The notes below the pieces were generated by a model that saw only the letters and a program-made list of their open reading frames with translations, was not told where the DNA came from and ran no database searches. Below are positions 14,784 through 21,609 of a stretch of 29,933 nucleotides of DNA, piece by piece (position 1 is the stretch's first letter; each line of letters opens with the position of its first letter). The position numbers and the translations under genes are program-made. This stretch comes from Propionibacteriaceae bacterium UBA7704 (lineage in GTDB: Bacteria > Actinomycetota > Actinomycetes > Propionibacteriales > Propionibacteriaceae): positions 31,633 to 61,565 of the forward strand of contig DLGC01000008.1 of the NCBI GenBank assembly GCA_002482525.1, given 5' to 3'.

Positions 14784-16574
14784 TTAGGGGCGGGCTTCGG
14801 CTTCCACCATCATGGACTGCTCGTGGTCGCGGGACTGGCGGTTGATGGCTGAGACCACTGCGGCCAGGGAGGCGGTCACGATGGACGGGTTCAAACCGAC
14901 GCCCCAGTAGACGCGAGCGTCCTCGCCCTCACCGACCTCGGTTTCGACGTAGGCCGCAGCCATCGCGTCACCACCGGAGGACAGCGCGTGTTCGGTGTAA
15001 TCCAGAACGCGGACGTGGTGTCCCAGGATCTGCAGTGCGTCCACGAAGGCCGACAGCGGACCGTTGCCCTCGCCGGTGATCTCCTTCTCCACTCCGCGAT
15101 CCCTCACGGTGGCGGTGACGGTGTAGCCACCGCCGTTGGAGACCGACTTGACGGTGACCAGTTCCAGCGGATCGACCGAGCCCAGGTATTCGGCGGAGAA
15201 GATCATCCACAGTTCATCGGCGGAGACCTCACCGCCAGTGGCGTCGGTGTGCTGCTGCACTACCCGGGAGAACTCGATCTGCAGGCGTCGGGGCAGATCC
15301 AGCTTGTGCTCGGACTTCATGATGTAGGCCATGCCGCCCTTGCCGGACTGGGAGTTGACCCGGATCACAGCCTCATAGGTGCGCCCCACATCGTGGGGGT
15401 CGATCGGCAAGTACGGCGCTTCCCAGGGAACCTCGTGCAGAGAGCCCCCTTGGGAAGCAGCCGCCTTGTCCAGCACCTCCAGCCCCTTCTTGATGGCATC
15501 CTGATGGGAGCCGGAGAAGGCGGTGTACACCAGATCGCCCGCGTATGGGTGGCGCGGATGAACCGGCAGATTGGTGCAGTACTCCACCGTGCGACGGATC
15601 TCGTCGATATCGGAGAAGTCGATCTTGGGATCGATGCCCTGGCTGAACAGGTTCAGACCCACGGTCACCAGGTCGACATTGCCGGTGCGTTCACCGTGTC
15701 CGAACAGACAGCCCTCGACGCGATCGGCGCCGGCCATCATGGCCAGTTCGGTGGCGGCCACGGCAGTGCCACGGTCGTTGTGGGGATGCAGCGAGATGGC
15801 TACATGCTCACGGTTGTTGATATGCCGACCGAAGTACTCGATCTGGTCGGCATAGGTGTTCGGAGTAGACATCTCCACCGTCGCCGGCAGGTTCAGGATG
15901 ATCTCCCGATCCGGCCCGGGCTGCCAGACGTCCATAACCGCGTTGCACACCTCGATGGCGAAGTCGGTGGGGGTCTGAGTGAAGATCTCGGGGCTGTACT
16001 GATAGCCGAACTCCACCTCACCCAGGTACTTGGCGGCGTAGTCCATCACCCACTGGGTACCCCGAGTGGCCATGTTGATGCATTGGGCCTCGTCGACGCC
16101 GAACACCACCCGACGGAACAGTTCTGCTGTTGCGTTGTACATGTGGATGTTGGCCCGCTTCGCCCCGATCAGGGACTGCGCGGTGCGTTCGATCAGATCC
16201 TCACGGGCTTGGGTCAGGACACTGATTTGTACGTCGTCGGGCACGGCATCTGACTCGATCAGGCTGCGCACGAAATCGAAGTCGGTCTGCGAGGCCGACG
16301 GGAACCCGATCTCGATCTCCTTGTAGCCCATCTTGACCAGCAGGTCGAACATCTTGCGCTTGCGCGATGGGGTCATCGGATCGATCAGCGCCTGGTTGCC
16401 GTCCCGCAAGTCGGTGGACAGCCAGCGCGGCGCCTGGGTGATCTTCTTGCTTGGCCAGGTGCGGTCAGGCACCTCGACGGGTTGGAAGGCGTGGTATCGG
16501 CCGAACGGCATCGGGCTCGGCTGCGCGACAGGCTTGCCGACCTGAGGTCGGGTGCCGAAAGAGTTGGTGGTCAT
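14784..16574 (-). CDS. leuA: 2-isopropylmalate synthase
   Basis: This 596-residue enzyme condenses acetyl-CoA with 2-ketoisovalerate, the first committed and leucine-inhibited step of leucine synthesis. The HMGL-like TIM barrel carries L-S-T-D-L-R-D-G-N-Q (52-61), with the metal-binding Asp and the catalytic Arg, then S-L-H-P-H-N-D-R-G and G-H-G-E-R-T-G-N. The C-terminal regulatory domain ends with a G-V-G-L-N-P-S-I-V segment. The length and N-terminal extension match the actinobacterial LeuA type 2 form. The ATG has GAGGA just upstream. The 5' region contains a short Leu-rich leader peptide overlapping a strong hairpin, so attenuation by leucyl-tRNA supply is likely. A perfect palindromic terminator follows the gene. 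Confidence 0.95.
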   Translation of the reverse strand: MTTNSFGTRPQVGKPVAQPSPMPFGRYHAFQPVEVPDRTWPSKKITQAPRWLSTDLRDGNQALIDPMTPSRKRKMFDLLVKMGYKEIEIGFPSASQTDFDFVRSLIESDAVPDDVQISVLTQAREDLIERTAQSLIGAKRANIHMYNATAELFRRVVFGVDEAQCINMATRGTQWVMDYAAKYLGEVEFGYQYSPEIFTQTPTDFAIEVCNAVMDVWQPGPDREIILNLPATVEMSTPNTYADQIEYFGRHINNREHVAISLHPHNDRGTAVAATELAMMAGADRVEGCLFGHGERTGNVDLVTVGLNLFSQGIDPKIDFSDIDEIRRTVEYCTNLPVHPRHPYAGDLVYTAFSGSHQDAIKKGLEVLDKAAASQGGSLHEVPWEAPYLPIDPHDVGRTYEAVIRVNSQSGKGGMAYIMKSEHKLDLPRRLQIEFSRVVQQHTDATGGEVSADELWMIFSAEYLGSVDPLELVTVKSVSNGGGYTVTATVRDRGVEKEITGEGNGPLSAFVDALQILGHHVRVLDYTEHALSSGGDAMAAAYVETEVGEGEDARVYWGVGLNPSIVTASLAAVVSAINRQSRDHEQSMMVEAEARP

Positions 16575-16621
16575 GGTTCCTCGCTTGGTTTGCGTGCGGA
16601 TTTACAGGCGCAGGACGAACT

Positions 16622-16661
16622 CCGCAGCGAGGAGGCCTGATCTGATTAGGCCTCGCTGCGG
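16622..16661 (-). promoter_or_regulatory. Attenuator-like hairpin in the leuA leader
   Basis: CCGCAGCGAGG (16622-16632) pairs with CCTCGCTGCGG (16651-16661). An inner GAGGCCT (16632-16638) and AGGCCTC (16648-16654) can pair alternatively or extend the stem to 14 bp with a 3-nt bulge. The stem overlaps the last codons and stop of the Leu-rich leader peptide, so a ribosome's position would decide whether it forms. No T-run follows, so termination or blocking of translation are both possible. Confidence 0.7.
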
Positions 16662-16690
16662 CGACCAAGCAGGAGTCGCGCCCATGACAT
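16646..16690 (-). CDS. leuL: leuA leader peptide
   Basis: A short frame encodes MSWARLLLGRRSEA (14 residues) with three consecutive leucine codons (CTC CTG CTT). An alternative ATG at 16699 adds MAA. It ends 71 bp before leuA inside a strong hairpin, the layout of a leucine attenuator. A promoter-like TTGGCC-17-TCTAAC ends at 16700, so transcription would start about 7 bp further, almost at this ATG, and the transcript would be nearly leaderless. It resembles leader peptides with runs of Leu codons known before leuA in other actinobacteria. It is not long enough for family matching, so the call rests on codons, place and hairpin. Confidence 0.7.
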   Translation of the reverse strand: MSWARLLLGRRSEA

Positions 16691-16699
16691 GGCAGCCAT

Positions 16700-16728
16700 G
16701 TTAGACACAACTTCGGCGATTTGGCCAA
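16700..16728 (-). promoter_or_regulatory. Probable leuA promoter
   Basis: TTGGCC (16728-16723) and TCTAAC (16705-16700) are separated by 17 bp, each matching four of six consensus bases. Transcription would begin at about 16691-16693, immediately before the leader peptide ATG at 16690. Confidence 0.5.
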
Positions 16729-16767
16729 CATCTGATGGGAATCGGCGGGAAAAATGCGCAGCATCAC

Positions 16768-17469
16768 TCACTGAGCCACGATGCGTGGGCCGAACACCGC
16801 CGTACCCAGCCGGACGATGGTGGCACCTTCGGCGATGGCCCATTCCAGGTCATTGCTCATACCCATCGACAGTTCCAACTCGGTGCCCAGCCCTCTGGCC
16901 TGGGCCTGATCGCGTAGCCGGGCGAGTTCGGCGTAGCCGGCCCGAACCTGTGACTCATCAGTGGTGTTCGCCCCGATCGTCATGAAACCGGTGAACCTCA
17001 GGCCAGGGGTCAGGGCCAGCTGCTCGGCCAGCGCGAGTGCCTGCGAGGGCACGACTCCGGATTTGCTGGGCTCGGCTGAGACATTCACCTGCACCATGAC
17101 CTCAAGCACGCGACCCGGTTCCAGCCGCTTCGCCAATCCCTGGGCCAGGTCCGCCGATGCCACGGACTCCACCGCGTCCACCCAACGCAATGCGGCGTTG
17201 ATCTTGTTGGACTGCAGCGGGCCGATCAGATGCGTGGTGAGCCGCAGGTCGGCGAGGTCAGGGCCTTTGGCAACGAGCTCCTGAACTCGGTTCTCCCCGC
17301 GGAGCATTCCGGCGGACTCCGGAAGTCCAAAGACCGCTCGCACGACCTCGGCCGGCTGCGTTTTGGTGGCCAGCAGCACCTTCACCGATCCTGCGCTGCG
17401 TCCCGCTGCGGCTTCCGCGGCCCGAACTCGCGCCACCGCGTCCCGCAGCCTCTTCGCGTACTCCTCCAC
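16768..17469 (-). CDS. YggS/PROSC-type pyridoxal-phosphate homeostasis protein
   Basis: This 233-residue single-domain TIM-barrel protein binds PLP and buffers its level in the cytoplasm; it has no known catalytic reaction. The PLP lysine is Lys36 in L-L-A-T-K-T-Q-P. Other family blocks are G-E-N-R-V-Q-E, H-L-I-G-P-L-Q-S-N-K, M-S-N-D-L-E-W-A-I and the terminal R-L-G-T-A-V-F-G. The start is GTG (17469) with only a weak G-rich site upstream. In many bacteria the gene lies near ftsZ or proC; here it sits between era and leuA, separated from era by an inverted repeat. Confidence 0.92.
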   Translation of the reverse strand: MEEYAKRLRDAVARVRAAEAAAGRSAGSVKVLLATKTQPAEVVRAVFGLPESAGMLRGENRVQELVAKGPDLADLRLTTHLIGPLQSNKINAALRWVDAVESVASADLAQGLAKRLEPGRVLEVMVQVNVSAEPSKSGVVPSQALALAEQLALTPGLRFTGFMTIGANTTDESQVRAGYAELARLRDQAQARGLGTELELSMGMSNDLEWAIAEGATIVRLGTAVFGPRIVAQ

Positions 17470-17491
17470 GTCCCCGACCGTACCCCCTCAG

Positions 17492-17563
17492 GACTCTGCG
17501 CTCGAAACCCGTTCACTGCGCCGGAAACTTCGAGCGCAAAGAGCAGGTTTCGAGCGCAGAGTC
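17492..17563. terminator. Inverted repeat with a third internal copy after era
   Basis: GACTCTGCGCTCGAAACC (17492-17509) is exactly complementary to GGTTTCGAGCGCAGAGTC (17546-17563), an 18-bp stem. The 36-nt loop contains another copy of TTCGAGCGCA (17529-17538), a direct repeat of the right arm 20 bp away. The right arm overlaps the era stop codon. It probably separates era from yggS transcription. The internal copy allows two competing stems. Confidence 0.65.
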
Positions 17564-18473
17564 AGAAGCCGAGGCGGTTGAGAAGCTTGGGGTTGCGCTG
17601 CCAATCCTTGAGGACTTTGACCTTGAGGTCGAGGTGGACCGGCATACCGACCAGTTCAGCGATCTGGAGCCGAGAAGTGGTGCCGATCTCCTTCAGCCGA
17701 GATCCCTGGTGGCCGATGATGATGCCCTTCTGCGAGTCCCGCTCGACAATCATCGAGGCGTAGATGTCGAGCAGTGGCTTGTCGTCGGGGCGTCCGGCAC
17801 GCTGACCCATCTCGTCGACCACCACCATCAGCGAGTGCGGCAACTCGTCGTGCACTCCTTCCAGGGCGGCCTCACGGATCAGTTCGGCGATCATCGTCTC
17901 GGTGGGCTCATCAGTGACCACATCGACCGGGTACAGCTGGGGGCCCTCGGGGAGCAGCTTGATCAGCTCCTGACTCACCACGTCAACCTGATCGTCGGTC
18001 AGCGCCGACACCGGCACCACGCTGGCCCACTGGACGCCCAGCTGATCCTCCAACGAGGCGATCTTGAGCAGGTGCTCAGCCATCCGCTGCTTACTCACCA
18101 GGTCGGACTTGGTGGCCAGAGCCACGAGCTGCGGACGCGGCGACAACTTGGCGATCTCCGTGACCAGGTGAATGTCGCCAGGACCGATCCGCTGATCGGC
18201 GGGCAGGCACACGCCGATCACATCGACGCCCGACCAGGTCTCATAGACCAGATCGTTGAGGCGCTCCCCCAGCAGGGTCCGCGGCTTGTGCAGTCCGGGG
18301 GTGTCGACCAGGATCAACTGGGCATCAGCCGTATTCACCATGCCGCGCACAATGTGCCTGGTGGTCTGCGGCTTGGCCGAGGCAATGGCGACCTTGCGGC
18401 CTACCAGAGCATTGGTCAGGGTGGACTTCCCCGCATTGGGACGCCCGACGAAGCATGCGAAACCCGACCTCAT
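17562..18473 (-). CDS. era: GTPase Era
   Basis: This 303-residue GTPase binds the 3' end of 16S rRNA and assists 30S ribosome maturation. GTPase motifs are G1 G-R-P-N-A-G-K-S (10-17), the T-T of G2 in P-Q-T-T-R-H (35-40), G3 D-T-P-G (57-60), G4 T-K-S-D (121-124) and G5 S-A-L (156-158). The C-terminal KH domain has G-I-I-I-G-H-Q-G-S-R-L-K. The ATG overlaps the corC stop by ATGA, so it is translated from the phoH-ybeY-corC transcript. In many actinobacteria recO follows; here an inverted repeat and yggS follow instead. Confidence 0.97.
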   Translation of the reverse strand: MRSGFACFVGRPNAGKSTLTNALVGRKVAIASAKPQTTRHIVRGMVNTADAQLILVDTPGLHKPRTLLGERLNDLVYETWSGVDVIGVCLPADQRIGPGDIHLVTEIAKLSPRPQLVALATKSDLVSKQRMAEHLLKIASLEDQLGVQWASVVPVSALTDDQVDVVSQELIKLLPEGPQLYPVDVVTDEPTETMIAELIREAALEGVHDELPHSLMVVVDEMGQRAGRPDDKPLLDIYASMIVERDSQKGIIIGHQGSRLKEIGTTSRLQIAELVGMPVHLDLKVKVLKDWQRNPKLLNRLGF

Positions 18474-19807
18474 GTGTGCCTTTCAGCCGATTCGGTAGCC
18501 AATTTGGCCGCGGCCTCTGCCGCGACATCGGCCTCGTTGGCGTCGGCCGCGCGCGCCGCCAGTACCGTCTGGATGCTGTGTCGACGCCCCGCGCCACGTT
18601 CCGCAGTGAGTTCGATGCCCTCCCAGACCACCACCGAGCCCGGGATCGGGACCTTGTTCAGTTCCTTGGCCATCAAGCCGAGCACGGTGTCGACATCCTC
18701 GTCGTCGAGCTTCATGTCGAACAGTTCACCGAGATCCTCGATGCCCAGCCGGGCCGACAGCCGGAATCTGCCTTCGCCCAGTTCGGTGATCGGTGGCACT
18801 TCGTCGTCGTATTCGTCGACGATCTCGCCGACGATCTCCTCCAGCACATCCTCGATCGTCGCCAGACCGGCGGTGCCGCCGAACTCGTCGATCACGATCA
18901 CCACATGGCTGTGAGTGAGCTGCATCTCGCGCAGCAGCTCGTCCACCGGTTTGGAGTCCGGGCAGAACGTCGGCGGACGCATCAAGGTGTCCACATTCTC
19001 CGAGGTCTGCGCCTTCGGATTGTCGTACATGCGCTGAATGACATCTTTGAGGTAGATCACCCCGACCACATCGTCGATGTCCTCACCGATCACTGGGATT
19101 CGGCTGAAGCCTGACCGCAGCGCCAGCGAAACTGCTTGTCGCAGGGTTTTGTTGCGCTCGATGTAGACCATCTCGGTGCGCGGCACCATGACTTCCTTGA
19201 CGATGGTGTCGCCGAGTTCGAAGACCGAGTGGATCATCTCGCGTTCCTCGGCTTCGATCAGGTCGCGAGCCTCGGCAATGTCGACCAGGTCACGAAGCTC
19301 GGCCTCCGAACTGAATGGCCCCTCGGTGAACCCGCGTCCGGGCGTGAGCGCGTTGCCGATCAGGATCATCACCTGGGCGATCGGGCCCAGCACCGTAGCC
19401 AGCCCAGCGATCGGCCCGGAGGCGGCGAGGGCCACCGCGTCGGCGTGCTGACGACCCAGCGTCCGCGGCGCCACCCCGAGCCCGATGAAGGAGACCAGGA
19501 CCATGGTCAGTACCGGGTAGAGGAGTTGCTGCCACAGCGCGTCGAAATGCTGGAAGAAGAGCAGCGCCACGACGACCGTGGCGACCGCCTCAAAACCGAT
19601 GCGCAGAAACAGCGACGTGTTCAGGTGGGGTGCCGGATCCTGGGCGATCAACAGCAGCCGATCGGCACCACGGCGTCCCTCATCGACCAGGCGCTGAGCG
19701 CGGGCTCGGGAGATGGTGGCCAATGCCGCCTCGGCCAACGTGAGCAGTCCGGCGAGCAATACGCAGGCGGCCGCAACCGCCAGCAGAATCCACTGGGTCT
19801 GGCTCAA
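18470..19807 (-). CDS. CNNM/CorC-type hemolysin-family membrane protein with CBS domains
   Basis: This 445-residue protein has a CNNM transmembrane domain of about four segments (roughly 6-28, 67-86, 95-115, 122-150). A pair of CBS domains (about 205-325) and a C-terminal CorC_HlyC transporter-associated domain (about 345-425) follow. Such proteins are linked to Mg2+ or Co2+ export and homeostasis; the ion is not shown here. The C-terminal 30 residues are Ala-rich and polar. The start is a TTG at 19807, which lies right before TM1. No good Shine-Dalgarno precedes it, so the start is less certain than the rest. It lies between ybeY (76 bp away) and era (ATGA overlap), a conserved actinobacterial arrangement. 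Confidence 0.92.
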   Translation of the reverse strand: MSQTQWILLAVAAACVLLAGLLTLAEAALATISRARAQRLVDEGRRGADRLLLIAQDPAPHLNTSLFLRIGFEAVATVVVALLFFQHFDALWQQLLYPVLTMVLVSFIGLGVAPRTLGRQHADAVALAASGPIAGLATVLGPIAQVMILIGNALTPGRGFTEGPFSSEAELRDLVDIAEARDLIEAEEREMIHSVFELGDTIVKEVMVPRTEMVYIERNKTLRQAVSLALRSGFSRIPVIGEDIDDVVGVIYLKDVIQRMYDNPKAQTSENVDTLMRPPTFCPDSKPVDELLREMQLTHSHVVIVIDEFGGTAGLATIEDVLEEIVGEIVDEYDDEVPPITELGEGRFRLSARLGIEDLGELFDMKLDDEDVDTVLGLMAKELNKVPIPGSVVVWEGIELTAERGAGRRHSIQTVLAARAADANEADVAAEAAAKLATESAERHT

Positions 19808-19883
19808 CAGTCGTTCACTTGCCTTCGTCGCAGGATCGGAACCCAGATTCTACTGGTATCGCGCGCCGCACGACCGAGGCTCC

Positions 19884-20336
19884 TCACGCTCGCTCGGTGT
19901 TCCAGGCGGCGATGATGCGATCGTTGAGGTCGAACATGGCCTTCTTCTCGGCCGGTTCGGCATGGTCGTAGCCCAACAGATGCAGCAGGCCGTGAATCAA
20001 CAGATAGTCGGCCTCCTCCTCCGGCGTGCGATCGGACGCGGCGGCCTGCGCAGCAGTCACGGTCGGACACAGCACGATGTCACCGAGCACACCCAGCACC
20101 GGTTCGTCGTCGGGATCGGGGGACCGCAACTCGTCCATGGGAAAGCTGAGCACATCGGTAGGGCCGGGTTCGCCCATGAATTTCTCGTGGTAGGCGCTCA
20201 TCGTGTCTTCGTCGACCAGCAACACCGACAACTCCGCTTCGGGATGGATCCGCAGCTCGTCCAAGGCGAAGGCGGCCAGCTTGAGCAGCCGCTCGGTGTC
20301 GACATCCAGACCGGACTCGTTGTTGAGATCGATCAT
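19884..20336 (-). CDS. ybeY: rRNA maturation endoribonuclease YbeY
   Basis: This 150-residue zinc-dependent endoribonuclease takes part in 16S rRNA 3'-end processing and ribosome quality control. The signature H-G-L-L-H-L-L-G-Y-D-H spans 115-125, with zinc ligands His115, His119 and His125. An upstream P-T-D-V-L-S-F-P block (59-66) is also typical. The ATG overlaps the phoH stop by ATGA. With phoH before it and era after corC, the operon groups RNA-maturation functions. Confidence 0.97.
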   Translation of the reverse strand: MIDLNNESGLDVDTERLLKLAAFALDELRIHPEAELSVLLVDEDTMSAYHEKFMGEPGPTDVLSFPMDELRSPDPDDEPVLGVLGDIVLCPTVTAAQAAASDRTPEEEADYLLIHGLLHLLGYDHAEPAEKKAMFDLNDRIIAAWNTERA

Positions 20337-21397
20337 CGTTTCTTCCTCACCGGCGGCAGCGTCGCCTCGAATCGGTCATAGGCGGCCACGATGCGTCCCA
20401 CCAACTTGTGTCTGACCACATCATGACTGGTCAATCGGCAGAAGGCGATGTCCTCGACGCCGTCCAGGATCTCCTCGACGACCATCAATCCGGACCTCAC
20501 CCCGCCGGGTAGGTCGATCTGGGTGACATCACCGGTCACCACAACCTTCGACCCGAAGCCCAGCCGAGTCAGGAACATCTTCATCTGCTCGGTGGAGGTG
20601 TTCTGCGCCTCGTCCAAGATGATGAACGCGTCGTTGAGCGTCCGGCCACGCATATAGGCCAATGGCGCTACCTCGATGGTCCCCGACGTGAGCAGCTTGG
20701 GCACTGACTCCGGATCGATCATGTCGTGCAGGGCGTCGTACAGCGGACGCAAGTACGGATCGATCTTGTCGTTCAGGGTTCCCGGCAGGAATCCAAGCCG
20801 CTCACCGGCCTCGATGGCCGGCCGAGTGAGGATGATCCGATTCACCTGCTTGGCCTGCAAAGCCTGCACTGCCTTGGCCATCGCCAGGTAGGTCTTCCCG
20901 GTGCCCGCAGGTCCAATTCCGAACACCACAGTATGCGCATCAATGGCGTCGACATACCGTTTCTGGTTGAGCGTTTTCGGCCGGATGGTCTTGCCGCGAT
21001 TCGACAGGATGTTAGCGGTCATAATTTCTGCCGCGCTGACACCGGTTGCGGCGACCATGCCGACAACTCGTTCCACCGTGTCGACCTCCAGGCCCTGCCC
21101 GGTACGGATGATCGTGATGAGTTCGGTAAGCACCTCAGCGGCGTGTGTGACGTCCTCGGGACGTCCGCTAAAGGTGATCTCATTACCCCGCACGTGCACT
21201 TCAGCAGCGAGTTCGCGCTCCAAGATGCGCAAAAACTCGTCACGCGAACCCAACACGGACACCATGTTGATCGAGGCAGGGATGACGACGCGACGTTCGG
21301 CGGTAGCCGGAGCTGGCTGGTTCAGCGGATCCTCCTCGAAACGGATACCCCCAATCGTACCTGGCAGCGGGGAGGACTCACCCCACACGCCATCCAC
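20333..21397 (-). CDS. PhoH-like ATPase/RNA helicase-family protein
   Basis: This 354-residue P-loop protein of the PhoH family is associated with RNA metabolism; its precise substrate is unknown. The N-terminal KH-like region covers about 35-95. Walker A is G-P-A-G-T-G-K-T (162-169), followed by the family block I-L-T-R-P-A-I-E-A-G-E-R-L-G-F-L-P-G and Walker B F-I-I-L-D-E-A-Q-N. I chose the GTG at 21397 because AAAGGAG lies 8 nt upstream. The open frame continues 58 codons further to 21571 without family likeness. It heads the phoH-ybeY-corC-era operon. A G-rich hairpin lies in its leader. Confidence 0.93.
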   Translation of the reverse strand: MDGVWGESSPLPGTIGGIRFEEDPLNQPAPATAERRVVIPASINMVSVLGSRDEFLRILERELAAEVHVRGNEITFSGRPEDVTHAAEVLTELITIIRTGQGLEVDTVERVVGMVAATGVSAAEIMTANILSNRGKTIRPKTLNQKRYVDAIDAHTVVFGIGPAGTGKTYLAMAKAVQALQAKQVNRIILTRPAIEAGERLGFLPGTLNDKIDPYLRPLYDALHDMIDPESVPKLLTSGTIEVAPLAYMRGRTLNDAFIILDEAQNTSTEQMKMFLTRLGFGSKVVVTGDVTQIDLPGGVRSGLMVVEEILDGVEDIAFCRLTSHDVVRHKLVGRIVAAYDRFEATLPPVRKKR

Positions 21398-21437
21398 GAT
21401 GCACTCTCCTTTCGCCAACAAATCGAAAAAGATGCGA

Positions 21438-21461
21438 AATGCCCCCCTTTTGGGGGACATT
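21438..21461. promoter_or_regulatory. Hairpin in the phoH leader
   Basis: AATGCCCCCC and GGGGGACATT form a 10-bp stem with one mismatch around a TTTT loop, 41 bp upstream of the phoH start. On the minus strand it is followed nine bases later by CTTTTTC, so it could attenuate phoH. It lies in the 212-bp region between divergent phoH and the surface-protein gene and may instead insulate the two. Confidence 0.4.
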
Positions 21462-21609
21462 CTTGGCTGGTAAATCCGCCTACAGTTGTCTACGATTCGA
21501 CAGTCGAGCTGCGGTCTGCGTAGCTCGCACGGCACGAAGCGATAGGGGTGTAGGGCGTTTCGTTGCCGCATGGTGTTGTACTCAGTTCTGACTTGGGGGG
21601 AAGAACTTA

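Noticed and set aside
21398..21571. N-terminal extension of PhoH to 21571
   Set aside because: The extra 58 residues lack family likeness and run through the leader hairpin; the GTG at 21397 has a strong ribosome binding site.
21482..21605. Possible cyclic-dinucleotide riboswitch before the surface-protein gene
   Set aside because: Some pairing and GGGGTGTAGGG-like sequence is present, but the conserved cores of the c-di-GMP and c-di-AMP riboswitches could not be found.
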